NCBI GenBank assembly: GCA_033344875.1
Contig: JAWPMO010000001.1
Coordinates: forward strand, 3,497,595 to 3,561,594
Direction: 5' to 3'
DNA length: 64,000 nt
Source of the DNA: Ilumatobacteraceae bacterium
GTDB lineage: Bacteria > Actinomycetota > Acidimicrobiia > Acidimicrobiales > Ilumatobacteraceae
Position numbers and translations under genes: made by a program. Below are positions 52,119 to 59,908 of this stretch, piece after piece (the first letter of the stretch is position 1; each line of letters starts with the position of its first letter). The notes under the pieces are model-generated. The model was given only the letters and a program-made list of their open reading frames with translations, was not told the origin of the DNA and did not search any database.

Positions 52119-53390
52119 ATGACAGACCATGATGTGGCGGTGGCGACACCGTCGGACGACACGAATGAGCAGCGGCCGGATCGGTCGCTCGCGGAGCAGC
52201 TCGTCGACCAGGCCAAAGCCGACGGGCGCAGCCTCGTCGGGCCGGGAGGCTTGCTCGCGGATCTGACCAAGCAGGTCCTCGAGACCGGGTTGGAGGTCGA
52301 GATGGACGACCATGTCGGCTATCCGAAACACGCCGTCGAGGGCCGCAATCACGGCAACAGCCGCAACGGGACGCGTTCCAAGACGGTGATCACCGAGATC
52401 GGTCCGATCGAAGTTGACGTGCCCAGGGATCGTGACGGCACGTTCGAGCCGTTGACGGTGCGCAAGGGTCAGCGCCGGCTCGACGGGGTCGACTCGATGG
52501 TGATCTCGTTGACTGCGAAGGGGCTCACGACCGGTGAGATCGAAGCCCACCTGGCCGAGGTGTACTCGACGAACATCAGCCGTGAGACGATCTCGAAGAT
52601 CACCGACCGGGTGCTGGGCGAGCTCGCCGACTGGCAGAACCGGCCCCTCGACCGGGTGTATCCGGTGGTGTTCATCGACGCGATCGTGGTGAAGATCCGC
52701 GACGGCCAAGTCGCCAACCGGCCCGTGTATGCAGCGATCGGTGTGACCGTGGATGGTCAACGCGACATCCTCGGGTTGTGGGTCGGCACCGGCGGCGAAG
52801 GCGCCAAGTACTGGCTCCAGGTCCTCACCGAGATCAAGAACCGTGGCGTCGACGACGTGTGCATCGTCGTCTGCGACGGGTTGAAGGGTTTGCCGGAGTC
52901 GATCGAAGCGACCTGGCCGTTGGCGATCGTGCAGACCTGTGTGCTGCACCTGCTGCGCAACACGTTCCGGCTCGCCAGCCGCAGAGACTGGGACAAGATG
53001 GCCCGCGACCTGCGACCCGTGTACACCGCCGTCAACGAAGCCGACGCAGCAGCACGCCTCGACGAGTTCCACACCATCTGGGGCAACCGCTACCCGGCCA
53101 TCAAGACGCTCTGGGCGAACGCATGGGCCGAGTTCGTGCCGTTCTTGGACTACTCACCCGAGATCCGCCGAGTGATCTACTCGACCAACGCGATCGAGTC
53201 GCTCAACGCCAGGTTCCGGCGGGCGACCAGGGCGCGTGGGCACTTCCCCAACGAGCAGGCCGCCATGAAATGCCTCTACCTCGTGGTCCGTTCGCTCGAC
53301 CCGAAAGGCACCGGCCAAGAGCGATGGATGAACCGCTGGAAGCCCGCCCTCAACGCCTTCGCGATCACCTTCGAAGGCCGCCTCTTCTGA
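52119..53390 (+). CDS. IS256-family transposase
   Basis: 423 residues, full length for the mutator/IS256 class. DDE candidates: Asp in VVFIDAIVVKIRDG, Asp in VCDGLKGLPE and Glu in YSTNAIESLNARFRR. SEIGPIEVDVPRDRDGTF-like N-terminal and ETISKITDRVLGEL HTH segments agree with the family. No frameshift or stop, so the element may be active. The gene fills the IS between its inverted repeats. Confidence 0.97.
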   Translation: MTDHDVAVATPSDDTNEQRPDRSLAEQLVDQAKADGRSLVGPGGLLADLTKQVLETGLEVEMDDHVGYPKHAVEGRNHGNSRNGTRSKTVITEIGPIEVDVPRDRDGTFEPLTVRKGQRRLDGVDSMVISLTAKGLTTGEIEAHLAEVYSTNISRETISKITDRVLGELADWQNRPLDRVYPVVFIDAIVVKIRDGQVANRPVYAAIGVTVDGQRDILGLWVGTGGEGAKYWLQVLTEIKNRGVDDVCIVVCDGLKGLPESIEATWPLAIVQTCVLHLLRNTFRLASRRDWDKMARDLRPVYTAVNEADAAARLDEFHTIWGNRYPAIKTLWANAWAEFVPFLDYSPEIRRVIYSTNAIESLNARFRRATRARGHFPNEQAAMKCLYLVVRSLDPKGTGQERWMNRWKPALNAFAITFEGRLF

Positions 53391-53418
53391 GGCTCTACGA
53401 TCCCCAACAACAATGACC

Positions 53419-53453
53419 AGCCAGATCAGTTACACCAACGATCTGACAGTCCC
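53419..53453 (-). repeat. Right terminal inverted repeat of the IS
   Basis: Ends in GATCTGACAGTCCC, inverse of the left end; followed directly by the second GTCGTACC copy. Confidence 0.93.
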
Positions 53454-53461
53454 GTCGTACC
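53454..53461. repeat. IS target-site duplication, right copy
   Basis: GTCGTACC, identical to 52034-52041. Confidence 0.9.
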
Positions 53462-53534
53462 TCACCGGTAGGGCACGCCGCCGCTGGGCCGGATGGAGGA
53501 GATCTCGAAGAACAGCCATCTACCAGGAGTTCTT

Positions 53535-53620
53535 GAGCGGGTGAGGAGAATCGAACTCCCGTATTCAGCTTGGGAAGCTACACGGCGGATAGTCCCGAAG
53601 TGCCTGCACACGCAGAGTTT
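53535..53620. repeat. Right tRNA-Gly-derived direct repeat (candidate att site)
   Basis: On the minus strand it reads AGCTTCCCAAGCT (anticodon arm, CCC anticodon), GGGAGTTCGATTCTCCT (intact T stem-loop) and CACCCGCT (acceptor 3' strand), the 3' half of tRNA-Gly(CCC). The 5' half is absent; upstream sequence shares no tRNA D arm. The join lies in the anticodon arm, a usual crossover site of tyrosine recombinases. Same orientation as 46149-46233. Confidence 0.7.
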
Positions 53621-53756
53621 TCCCTGGTAGTCGGCGAGAAACCGAGGACGGCAGGTCAGTGCGTTGATGCGTTCTGATGCCGTCTGTTGTGTTCTGTTCT
53701 AGGCACGTTGTAGGCACGACGACGCTACGTTCAACCTGACTCCCCGGCGATCTTTG
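53565..53756 (-). pseudogene. Possible integrase C-terminal remnant ending in the tRNA-Gly repeat
   Basis: A 63-codon open stretch (VVVPTTCLEQNTTD near the middle, YPPCSFPS at the end) terminates at TGA inside the tRNA anticodon arm. Integrases of tRNA-targeting elements often end this way. No catalytic residues are present, so this is inferred from position only. Confidence 0.3.
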
Positions 53757-53849
53757 TCAGTCTGCAGCGTGAGCATGCTCCGGTGGGAGGCCGGTCGGTC
53801 GCATCGGTCCGAGTGACAAGCGTCTGTACGTGTGAGCGCTCGTCGCGGC
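53621..53849. other. Gene-poor sequence right of the island repeat
   Basis: 229 bp between the repeat and the end of the flavoprotein gene, lower in GC than its surroundings (for example ttctgatgccgtctgttgtg). It holds the possible integrase remnant described separately and a repeated short motif (gttctaggcacgttgtaggcacg). No promoter is evident. Confidence 0.4.
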
Positions 53850-55211
53850 TCACAGCATCGCGCCGAGGTCGGAGGTGACGGTGGGGTAGTTGGCGGTCAT
53901 CGATTTGAGTTGCCGGGTGGTGAGGCCGAGTTTGATGGCGAGCGCGCAGAAGTTGATGAGTTCGCCGTATTCGGGGCCGAGCATGTGCGCCCCGACGATC
54001 GTGTCGCTGGTGGTGTCGACGAGGATCTTCACCGCCGCGGTCGTTTCCCCGACCCGATAGTTGGAGTACCAGCCGCTGGTGTCGCTGTATCGGACATCGA
54101 CGTCGATGCCGGCGTCGACGGCCTCGCTCTCGAGCATCCCCACCCGGGTGAGCTCGGGGATCGTGAACACCGCCGTCGGGACCCCGGCGTACTCGGGGAT
54201 CACGGTGGACGACTTCAGCATGTTCGACGCCGCGACCTTGCCTTCGAACACCGCGACCGGCGTGAGAGGCATGCCGGCGGTGTCGGCGGAGTCGCCGGCC
54301 GCGTACACCGCGGCGTTCGTGACGCTCTGCAGGTGTCCGGCGACTTTCACCCCGCGCTCTCCGTATTCGACGTTCGCGGCCTCGAGCCCGAGCCGGGAGA
54401 GCTCCGAGATCCTGCCGGCGCCGTGCACGACCAGGTCGGCGTCGAGCGTGGTCTGCTCGCTGTCGCGTTCGACGGTCACGACGGATCCGGAGCCGTCGGT
54501 GTCGACCGACACGACCGACGTGTCGGTGCTGACCTCGATGCCGACGTCGGTGCTGCGGTCGATGAGCAGGTCGACGAGGTCGGGGTCGAACCCCTTGAGC
54601 GGTCGTGGGCCATGGTCGATGATCGTCGGGCGGGCCCCGGCGCGCGCCGCGATGTGGGCGAACTCGAAGGAGATGAACCCGCCACCGACGAACACGATCC
54701 GTTCGGGCAGTTCGTCGAGGTCGAGGAAGGCGGTGCTGTCGATCAAGTGGTCGGCGCCGGGGAAGTCGAGCGGTCGCGGTCGGGCTCCGGTGGCGATCAG
54801 GAAATGCTCGGCGGTGTATCCGTCGCCGTTGATGTCGAGCGTGTTGGGGCCGGTGAAGGTGGCCGAGCCGTGGAGCGTGTCGACGCCGTTGTTGTCGAGG
54901 CCCTTCTCCATGTTCGCCGGGACGGGTTCGGTGAAGCCGAGCTTGTGCTTCATGAGATCGTTCCAGTTGATGTGCAGGCCGTCGGCGTCGATGCCTTTGC
55001 CGGTCATGAGGCGGGCGCTGTCGATGATCTCGGCGCCGCGTCGCAGGATCTTCTTCGGGTCGCACCCGCGGAGCGCGCACGTGCCGCCGTAGGGGAGTTC
55101 GTCGACGATCGCCACGCGCCAGCCCGCGGCGGCGCACTTGTTGGCAGCGGCGTTGCCGGCCATGCCGGCGCCGATCACGATCAGGTCGTAGTGGTTGGTG
55201 TCGTTGCTCAT
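53850..55211 (-). CDS. Pyridine nucleotide-disulfide oxidoreductase (mercuric/glutathione-reductase-like)
   Basis: 453 residues from ATG 55211 (MSNDTNHYD). FAD site VIGAGMAGNAAANKCA; redox-active disulfide GGTCALRGCDPKK (Cys-x4-Cys); NAD site FVGGGFISFEFAHIAA; second FAD site AAGDSADTAGMPLTP. The C-terminus lacks the vicinal Cys pair of MerA and no N-terminal metal-binding domain is present, so mercuric reduction is unlikely. It may keep thiols or a metallochaperone reduced. It is 58 bp downstream of the CopZ-N-like gene, probably in one operon. Confidence 0.88.
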   Translation of the reverse strand: MSNDTNHYDLIVIGAGMAGNAAANKCAAAGWRVAIVDELPYGGTCALRGCDPKKILRRGAEIIDSARLMTGKGIDADGLHINWNDLMKHKLGFTEPVPANMEKGLDNNGVDTLHGSATFTGPNTLDINGDGYTAEHFLIATGARPRPLDFPGADHLIDSTAFLDLDELPERIVFVGGGFISFEFAHIAARAGARPTIIDHGPRPLKGFDPDLVDLLIDRSTDVGIEVSTDTSVVSVDTDGSGSVVTVERDSEQTTLDADLVVHGAGRISELSRLGLEAANVEYGERGVKVAGHLQSVTNAAVYAAGDSADTAGMPLTPVAVFEGKVAASNMLKSSTVIPEYAGVPTAVFTIPELTRVGMLESEAVDAGIDVDVRYSDTSGWYSNYRVGETTAAVKILVDTTSDTIVGAHMLGPEYGELINFCALAIKLGLTTRQLKSMTANYPTVTSDLGAML

Positions 55212-55269
55212 CAGTGGTCTCGTGGCGCTTTCTGGTGGAGGGGCGGTGACCAACGGGTGTGGGCATCGG

Positions 55270-55713
55270 TCAGGCGGGCGTGTGTTGGTCCAAGCTCTGC
55301 AGGGTCCGGTGAACGTCGGCGAGGCAACACTGACGGCTCGGGTTCAGGTGCTCACACGCGCACGCGCTGTCGGCGACGGCAGCTTTGATGGACGTCTTGA
55401 TCTGGCTGACGCCGCGATGCGCCTCGAGGTCGTCACGGAGCGCGTCGGCGGTGTGGGCGAAGCAAAAACACACCGGTGTTTCCTTGTCGGTCGCCTTCAG
55501 ACCGACCTGTGTGCTCACCGAGCCGGCATCGACGGTGTCCCCGCCGAAATAGAAGACGACCGCGCAGTGCTCGTTCGCGCAATGCTGCCAATCACCATGA
55601 GCGGCGTCGGTCCGGTGGGGGCGCACCGTTGCCGAGCCGATGATCGGCCCGTCGTGGCCGCACGCGGGGCATGGCTGTGCATCGGTGTCGGACGTGCTGC
55701 AGCAACTGTTCAT
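55270..55713 (-). CDS. CopZ N-terminal-domain-like metallochaperone (iron-sulfur/zinc)
   Basis: 147 residues. Cys clusters PCPACGHDG, HCANEHCAVVFYFGGDTV and CFCFAHTADALRDD, then CACEHLNPSRQCCLADV, match the zinc/2Fe-2S domain of Archaeoglobus CopZ, which can reduce Cu(II) to Cu(I) before handing it over. The C-terminal HMA copper-binding domain of that protein is absent. ATG 55713, with a MerR-type promoter about 77 bp upstream. It and the flavoprotein form a metal-response operon. Confidence 0.8.
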   Translation of the reverse strand: MNSCCSTSDTDAQPCPACGHDGPIIGSATVRPHRTDAAHGDWQHCANEHCAVVFYFGGDTVDAGSVSTQVGLKATDKETPVCFCFAHTADALRDDLEAHRGVSQIKTSIKAAVADSACACEHLNPSRQCCLADVHRTLQSLDQHTPA

Positions 55714-55789
55714 GACGCTTCCTGTTTCGTTGTCGGAGGGTCGGCGTGAGCGAAAATGGGTTCGCGCCGTTCGTGGTCGTGAGCCTCCA

Positions 55790-55820
55790 CTGTAAACATT
55801 GCTCTGTAGGAGAAGGTCAA
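55790..55820 (-). promoter_or_regulatory. MerR-type promoter for the copZ-like operon
   Basis: Read on the minus strand: -35 TTGACC (55815-55820), then an 18-19-bp spacer and a -10 of TTTACA/TTACAG (55790-55796). The long spacer is diagnostic of MerR-activated promoters, and the spacer has a partial dyad (TTCTC...GAGCAA). The MerR gene begins at 55881 in the opposite direction. Confidence 0.65.
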
Positions 55821-55880
55821 GCCCGGATTCGATGTTTCCCGCGCCTTCTTCTGCGGGAGAGGGTTGGGTACGCTGCGTTC

Positions 55881-56285
55881 GTGCGCATCGGACAGGTAGC
55901 CGAAGCCCTCGGCCTCCCCACGCGAACGATTCGCTTCTACGAACGGCGAGGCTTGCTGCCCAACCCCGAACGGTCAGCGAACGGCTACCGCGTCTACCAA
56001 GACGCCACGATCGAGCGGTTGCGATTCATCAAGAGCGCGCAGGCCGCCGGTCTCACGTTGGCGGAGATCGGTAGCGTCATCGATGTCCGCGACGGCGGCG
56101 ACGCTCCGTGCGAGCACGTCGAGCGCCTGCTGCGATCAAAACTCGAAGCCGTCGAGACGCGACGACGCGAACTCGAGACGCTCGAAGGGGAACTGAACGT
56201 GCTGCTGGAGCGGAGCCGACGACTCGACCCTGCCGACTGCGCCGACCGCGACGTCTGTCACATCCTCAACTCGACCCACCAATAG
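55881..56285 (+). CDS. MerR family heavy-metal-responsive regulator
   Basis: 134 residues from GTG 55881 (RIGQVAEALGLPTRTIRFYE); the upstream open frame has no similarity. HTH and RRGLLPNPERSANGYRVYQ wing, a long dimerisation helix, and Cys residues in DAPCEHV and DPADCADRDVCHIL positioned like metal ligands of MerR/CueR relatives. Divergent from the copZ-like operon, whose promoter it should bend and activate. Copper, mercury or zinc cannot be told apart here. Confidence 0.9.
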   Translation: MRIGQVAEALGLPTRTIRFYERRGLLPNPERSANGYRVYQDATIERLRFIKSAQAAGLTLAEIGSVIDVRDGGDAPCEHVERLLRSKLEAVETRRRELETLEGELNVLLERSRRLDPADCADRDVCHILNSTHQ

Positions 56286-56359
56286 AAAGGGTGAAGTCGA
56301 AGCGTGGCGTCGGAGCCTTTTGACCGCTCATTCGGTGCCCGGATCGTCGGTGGTCCCGG

Positions 56360-56698
56360 TCAGGCGGCACGGGGGGCGTACATGATCACCGCAACACCCA
56401 CGAGGCAGACCGTGGCGCCGACCATGTCGTAGCGGTCGGGTCGGAATCCGTCCGCGATCACGGCCCACAGCAGCGATCCGGCGACGAACACACCGCCGTA
56501 GGCGGCAAGAACTCGACCGAAGTTCGGGTCGGGCTGGAACGTCGCCACGAAGCCGTACCCGGCGAGCGCCACGACACCGATCCCGATCCAGCCGATACCG
56601 CGATGCTCGCGGACGCCCTGCCAGATCATCCACGCCCCGCCGATCTCCAAGATCGCGGCGGCAACGAACAACAGGACCGAACGCAACGTGTCAGGCAT
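56360..56698 (-). CDS. YnfA/UPF0060 family membrane protein
   Basis: 112 residues from ATG 56698. Four helices with [38 protein letters not shown] and [14 protein letters not shown], the family hallmarks. YnfA belongs to the small-multidrug-resistance superfamily and some members affect drug or metal sensitivity. Convergent with the MerR gene. Confidence 0.92.
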   Translation of the reverse strand: MPDTLRSVLLFVAAAILEIGGAWMIWQGVREHRGIGWIGIGVVALAGYGFVATFQPDPNFGRVLAAYGGVFVAGSLLWAVIADGFRPDRYDMVGATVCLVGVAVIMYAPRAA

Positions 56699-56771
56699 GC
56701 GACCGACGGTATCCCCCACCAGTTCGCGCCTGAGGCTGGAGTCGTCGCTCGGCCGCGCGAAGGTGAGCGGC

Positions 56772-57764
56772 ATGAACTCAGTCGCACGGGCGCACTCGCT
56801 TCGCCGAGGCCGTCGGGCGCGCAACCGGGGCGTTCGCCGGGCGCTGGTCGGCGCCGTTGCCGCGGTCGGGCTGAGCGCCGCCGCGTGGTGGTGGACACGT
56901 TCGCGGGCGCCATACGTCGCGTCTTGGCGACGGTCGTCCCTACCGTTGCGGACCGACCGCGCGTTGCCGGCGAGGGTCGGGGGTTCCGGTGATCCGACGT
57001 TTCTCGTGCTCCACGGTGTGGGTACGACTGCGGACTGTTTCGGGGCTGGCTTCGACCGGCTGGCCGAACACGGCCGGGTGGTCATGCCGGATCTGTTGGG
57101 TTTCGGTCGGGCGATGGACTCGACCCGGGACCATTTCGACGTGGTTGATCACCTCAAGGCCCTCGACGAAACCGTGCGGGAACTCGGCAGCGGTGGCCCG
57201 GTCGTGGTGGTCGGTCACTCACTCGGCGGCGCGCTCGCGTTGCGGTGGGCGGCCCACAACGTCGATCAGGTCGCCGGAGTCGTGGCCTGGGGACCACCCC
57301 TCTATCTCGACGGCGACCGCGCCCGCGCCGAGATCTCGGGCGCGATGCAACGCGCTGTCGCCATCGACACGGATCTGGCGGCGTGGCTGTGCGCCCGCAT
57401 GTGCAGGTATCGACGGATCGCGGCGGCGATCGCCGTCATGTCGAGCCCGGCAACTCCTTCGGTGTTGGCTCGTCAGGCCGTGCTGCACACCTGGCCGGCC
57501 TACCGAGACGCGCTCCGCCATGTGGCCTTCGACACCGGTTGGACGTCCGCGTTGCAGACGTTGAATGATCGCGGCGTGCCGGTGCGGCTCGTGTGGGGGT
57601 TCGAGGACCGCATCGGCGACCCGGATGCGATCGCGGCGCTGGCAACGACGATGTCGAACGTAGAGATCGTCCGTGTGCCCGGCGACCACCGCGCCCCTTT
57701 GATCGACCCGGGCGGTGCGGTCGACGAGATCGTCGCGATCGCCAACAGCTCGAACATCGCATGA
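56772..57764 (+). CDS. Alpha/beta hydrolase with N-terminal membrane anchor
   Basis: 330 residues from ATG 56772 with AAGGTGAG upstream. A basic start and one helix ([18 protein letters not shown]) precede the hydrolase fold: FLVLHGVG oxyanion region, nucleophile [12 protein letters not shown], an Asp in [11 protein letters not shown] and the final His in [10 protein letters not shown]. Substrate unknown. Divergent from YnfA; start regions are 73 bp apart. Confidence 0.87.
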   Translation: MNSVARAHSLRRGRRARNRGVRRALVGAVAAVGLSAAAWWWTRSRAPYVASWRRSSLPLRTDRALPARVGGSGDPTFLVLHGVGTTADCFGAGFDRLAEHGRVVMPDLLGFGRAMDSTRDHFDVVDHLKALDETVRELGSGGPVVVVGHSLGGALALRWAAHNVDQVAGVVAWGPPLYLDGDRARAEISGAMQRAVAIDTDLAAWLCARMCRYRRIAAAIAVMSSPATPSVLARQAVLHTWPAYRDALRHVAFDTGWTSALQTLNDRGVPVRLVWGFEDRIGDPDAIAALATTMSNVEIVRVPGDHRAPLIDPGGAVDEIVAIANSSNIA

Positions 57765-58051
57765 ATCGCTGGTGCCACATCAGATGCTCGAAGCTCCAGC
57801 AAGATCGCAGAACCGTCGTCCGTAGGTTTGGCCTAGCTGCCGACATCGGGGTTCGCAGCTGACTCCGTAGCTCTGTCAGACGGGGGAAGACGTCGGCGAA
57901 GGATTCGGTGGCGCGCAGATCGAAGCGGGGATACAGCCACGTAGCCGACATCGCCGAGGGATCTGCGTCGTCGACGACTGGGGATGTGGGCGGCTGCCGG
58001 CACCCAGCCATGCCGATCACGGACGGATTGCGGCCGCCTTCCGAAGCGTGA
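57765..58051. other. 287-bp gap with no supported gene
   Basis: A frame on the minus strand here (ADPSAMSATWLYPRFDLRAT) is open but matches no family I recognise and continues antisense to the hydrolase gene; treated as non-coding or a decayed fragment. Confidence 0.35.
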
Positions 58052-59281
58052 TCATGCACTACCCGATCCGTTGCGTGGGCGTGGTCGTTGGCGGGTGGTG
58101 TCGGGTTCTGTTGAGTCGAGGTTCGTTGTGAGTCCGACGGTGGCTGCCGCGAGGAGGAGAGCTGCGGAGATGAGGTAGACGAGGCGGACGTCGGAGACGT
58201 CGACGACGAGGGCGCCGAGCGCGAGCGAGACGAGCCGCGCGCCGTTCCAGAGGACGTCGTAGAAGGCGAATGCTCGTCCTCGGGTGTCGGCGGGTACGAG
58301 TGTTTGCAGGGTGGTTTGGTAGGCGATCATGCCGGTGCTGGTTGACATGCCGTAGATGGTGAGGGCGCCGCCTGCGACGAGGGGGTTGGCGACGGTTGCG
58401 AGTGTGAGGTCGACGCCGCCGCGGACTGCGAACGGTCCGAACAGCCAGCGCTTGTCGCCGGCGCTGATGAATCGGCGCAGGAACAGTGGGCCGGCGGCCG
58501 CGCCGACGCCGATCGCGGCGAGCAGGGTGCCGAACCCGCCTGGTCCGACGCCGAGCCAGCGGTCGGCGAGCACGACGAGCAGGCCGCTGGTGGCCCCTGC
58601 GGACATCGATGCCAGAATCTGTACGACTGCGAGGCGGGTGAGGAGAGGATCGGCTCGGACGGTATGCACCCCGGCGAGCACTCCGTTCCAGCCGCGTCCG
58701 GTTGTATCCGCGCGAACGCGTCCGGCTCGCAGGCCCGCCAGCAGGAGCGCTGACGCGATGAAGGTGGCGGCATTGATCAAGAACGCGATCTCAACACCGA
58801 AAGCGGCGATCATGAATCCTGCGACAGGCGCGATGGCAATCTGGGCGATGACGGCTGCGGTCCACATGGCGCTGTTTGCCTCGATGATCTCGTCGCCGTC
58901 GACGACTTCGGGGAGGAGTGATGCCGCTGCTGGGTTGAACAGCACGGCACCCATGGAGAGTCCGAACGCCACGGCGTAGGCCATCGCGACGGAGTCTGCG
59001 GATGTGACGAGTGCGATGGCGACTGCGGCGCGGAACACGTCGGCTCCGACCATGAGCATGCGACGAGGGACACGGTCGGCTGCGAGCCCGGAGATGGGAC
59101 CGATCAACAGGACGGGCAGGACCTCGAACATGACTGCGCCGGCAACGCCACGTCCCGTGCCGGTGAGTTCGAACACGAGCACGACGAGCGCGACGGTGTT
59201 GAAGGCCTCGCCGGCCCGTGACACGGAGTGAGCGAGGAACAGGCGACGGAACTCGCCTGAGGAGCGCAGAAGCTTCAACAT
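58052..59281 (-). CDS. MFS transporter (drug/metal exporter-like)
   Basis: 409 residues, twelve predicted helices. Motif A is LAADRVPRRMLMVGADVFRA, and ATVANPLVAGGALTIYGMS lies in the second half. Resembles enterobactin/macrolide-exporter-type MFS of the DHA3 group. In a metal-resistance neighbourhood but no substrate evidence. Confidence 0.9.
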   Translation of the reverse strand: MLKLLRSSGEFRRLFLAHSVSRAGEAFNTVALVVLVFELTGTGRGVAGAVMFEVLPVLLIGPISGLAADRVPRRMLMVGADVFRAAVAIALVTSADSVAMAYAVAFGLSMGAVLFNPAAASLLPEVVDGDEIIEANSAMWTAAVIAQIAIAPVAGFMIAAFGVEIAFLINAATFIASALLLAGLRAGRVRADTTGRGWNGVLAGVHTVRADPLLTRLAVVQILASMSAGATSGLLVVLADRWLGVGPGGFGTLLAAIGVGAAAGPLFLRRFISAGDKRWLFGPFAVRGGVDLTLATVANPLVAGGALTIYGMSTSTGMIAYQTTLQTLVPADTRGRAFAFYDVLWNGARLVSLALGALVVDVSDVRLVYLISAALLLAAATVGLTTNLDSTEPDTTRQRPRPRNGSGSA

Positions 59282-59439
59282 GCCATCACAACGACAGCGA
59301 ACGTCGCAGTCGAGGGTGTGCGCCGATCATCCCGTCGCCCTCCAGCGCGTCCCATTGTCGTTTCGGCGGGCCCTTTTTGTCGCGTCGGAACGGGACACGC
59401 GTTGCTCGACCTCGGTCTGCATGGACATAGAGGCTGAGG

Positions 59440-59706
59440 AGGTTGGTTGTTCAGCTTCCGGCCTGCTGGTGCGTCGGGTTCGTCGTTGATGATGCCGGCG
59501 AGCGCTGAGGCGGCGGCGCTGGCGAACATGGCTGTTCGGAATGCGTCGAGTAGTTCGGGTACGGGGATGTCGAGGTCGAAGCTGCTGATGGCAGGCAGGG
59601 CGGCGATGGCGACCACGCCCGCTGTGCGGACAATGGCGGTGTTGACGCCCGACGCAAGAGTTTCGTGGCGATCCTCGATGCCGAAGACGGCGATCCCGAC
59701 CGACAC
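59440..59706 (-). pseudogene. C-terminal fragment of a second MFS exporter
   Basis: In the frame from GTG 59706 the segment LASGVNTAIVRTAGVVAIAA, then FRTAMFASAAASALAGIIND matches the last two helices of EmrB/QacA-type transporters. The rest of the gene is missing. After about 59445 the frame carries unrelated Arg-rich sequence. Likely the remnant of a larger deletion. Confidence 0.65.
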
Positions 59707-59777
59707 GAGATGCTCTCGTAGAAGCGGACGGTCTTGGGGTTGACGCCGAGCCGGTCAGACAGTTGCCCGATGCGCAT
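59700..59777 (-). pseudogene. N-terminal fragment of a MerR-family regulator
   Basis: ATG 59777 gives MRIGQLSDRLGVNPKTVRFY, then Glu, the start of a MerR HTH, and then joins the MFS fragment in another frame at about 59706. This fused scar shows a deletion that removed the body of both genes beside copA. Confidence 0.7.
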
Positions 59778-59908
59778 TCAGGATCCTCCCGGTCCAGGCT
59801 CGACCGTCCATCCAACTGCTGCTCCAAGGGCCGGGCCGCCATCACGACTCGCGGCGACACGTGCGTCTCGCGTCGAGCGACGTCGGTAGGCGTCGTGGTC
59901 GTCGATCG

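Larger units (their letters stand above)
52042..53453 (+). mobile_element. IS256-family insertion sequence, complete (1412 bp)
   Basis: Bounded by imperfect inverted repeats of about 35 bp that share the terminal 14 bases GGGACTGTCAGATC and an internal GGTGTAACTG (left 52042-52076, right 53419-53453). An 8-bp duplication GTCGTACC flanks both ends. A single intact 423-residue transposase lies inside. Intact ends, gene and duplication indicate a fairly recent insertion into the island. Confidence 0.95.
46149..53620. mobile_element. Putative decayed integrative island bracketed by tRNA-Gly 3'-end repeats
   Basis: 7.5-kb segment between two same-orientation repeats that each contain the 3' half of tRNA-Gly. 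Inside are five ABC exporter genes in two operons and an IS256 element. A short frame ending in the right repeat (53565-53756) resembles an integrase tail, but no intact integrase remains, so the island is probably immobile. Boundaries are inferred from repeats only. Confidence 0.5.

Noticed and set aside
53731-55266. 511-codon open frame overlapping the flavoprotein gene
   Set aside because: Arg-rich shadow in another frame of the well-supported disulfide oxidoreductase.
57436-58059. Minus-strand frame reading ADPSAMSATWLYPRFDLRAT
   Set aside because: Partly antisense to the hydrolase, no family recognised, no ribosome site; could be a decayed gene but unsupported.
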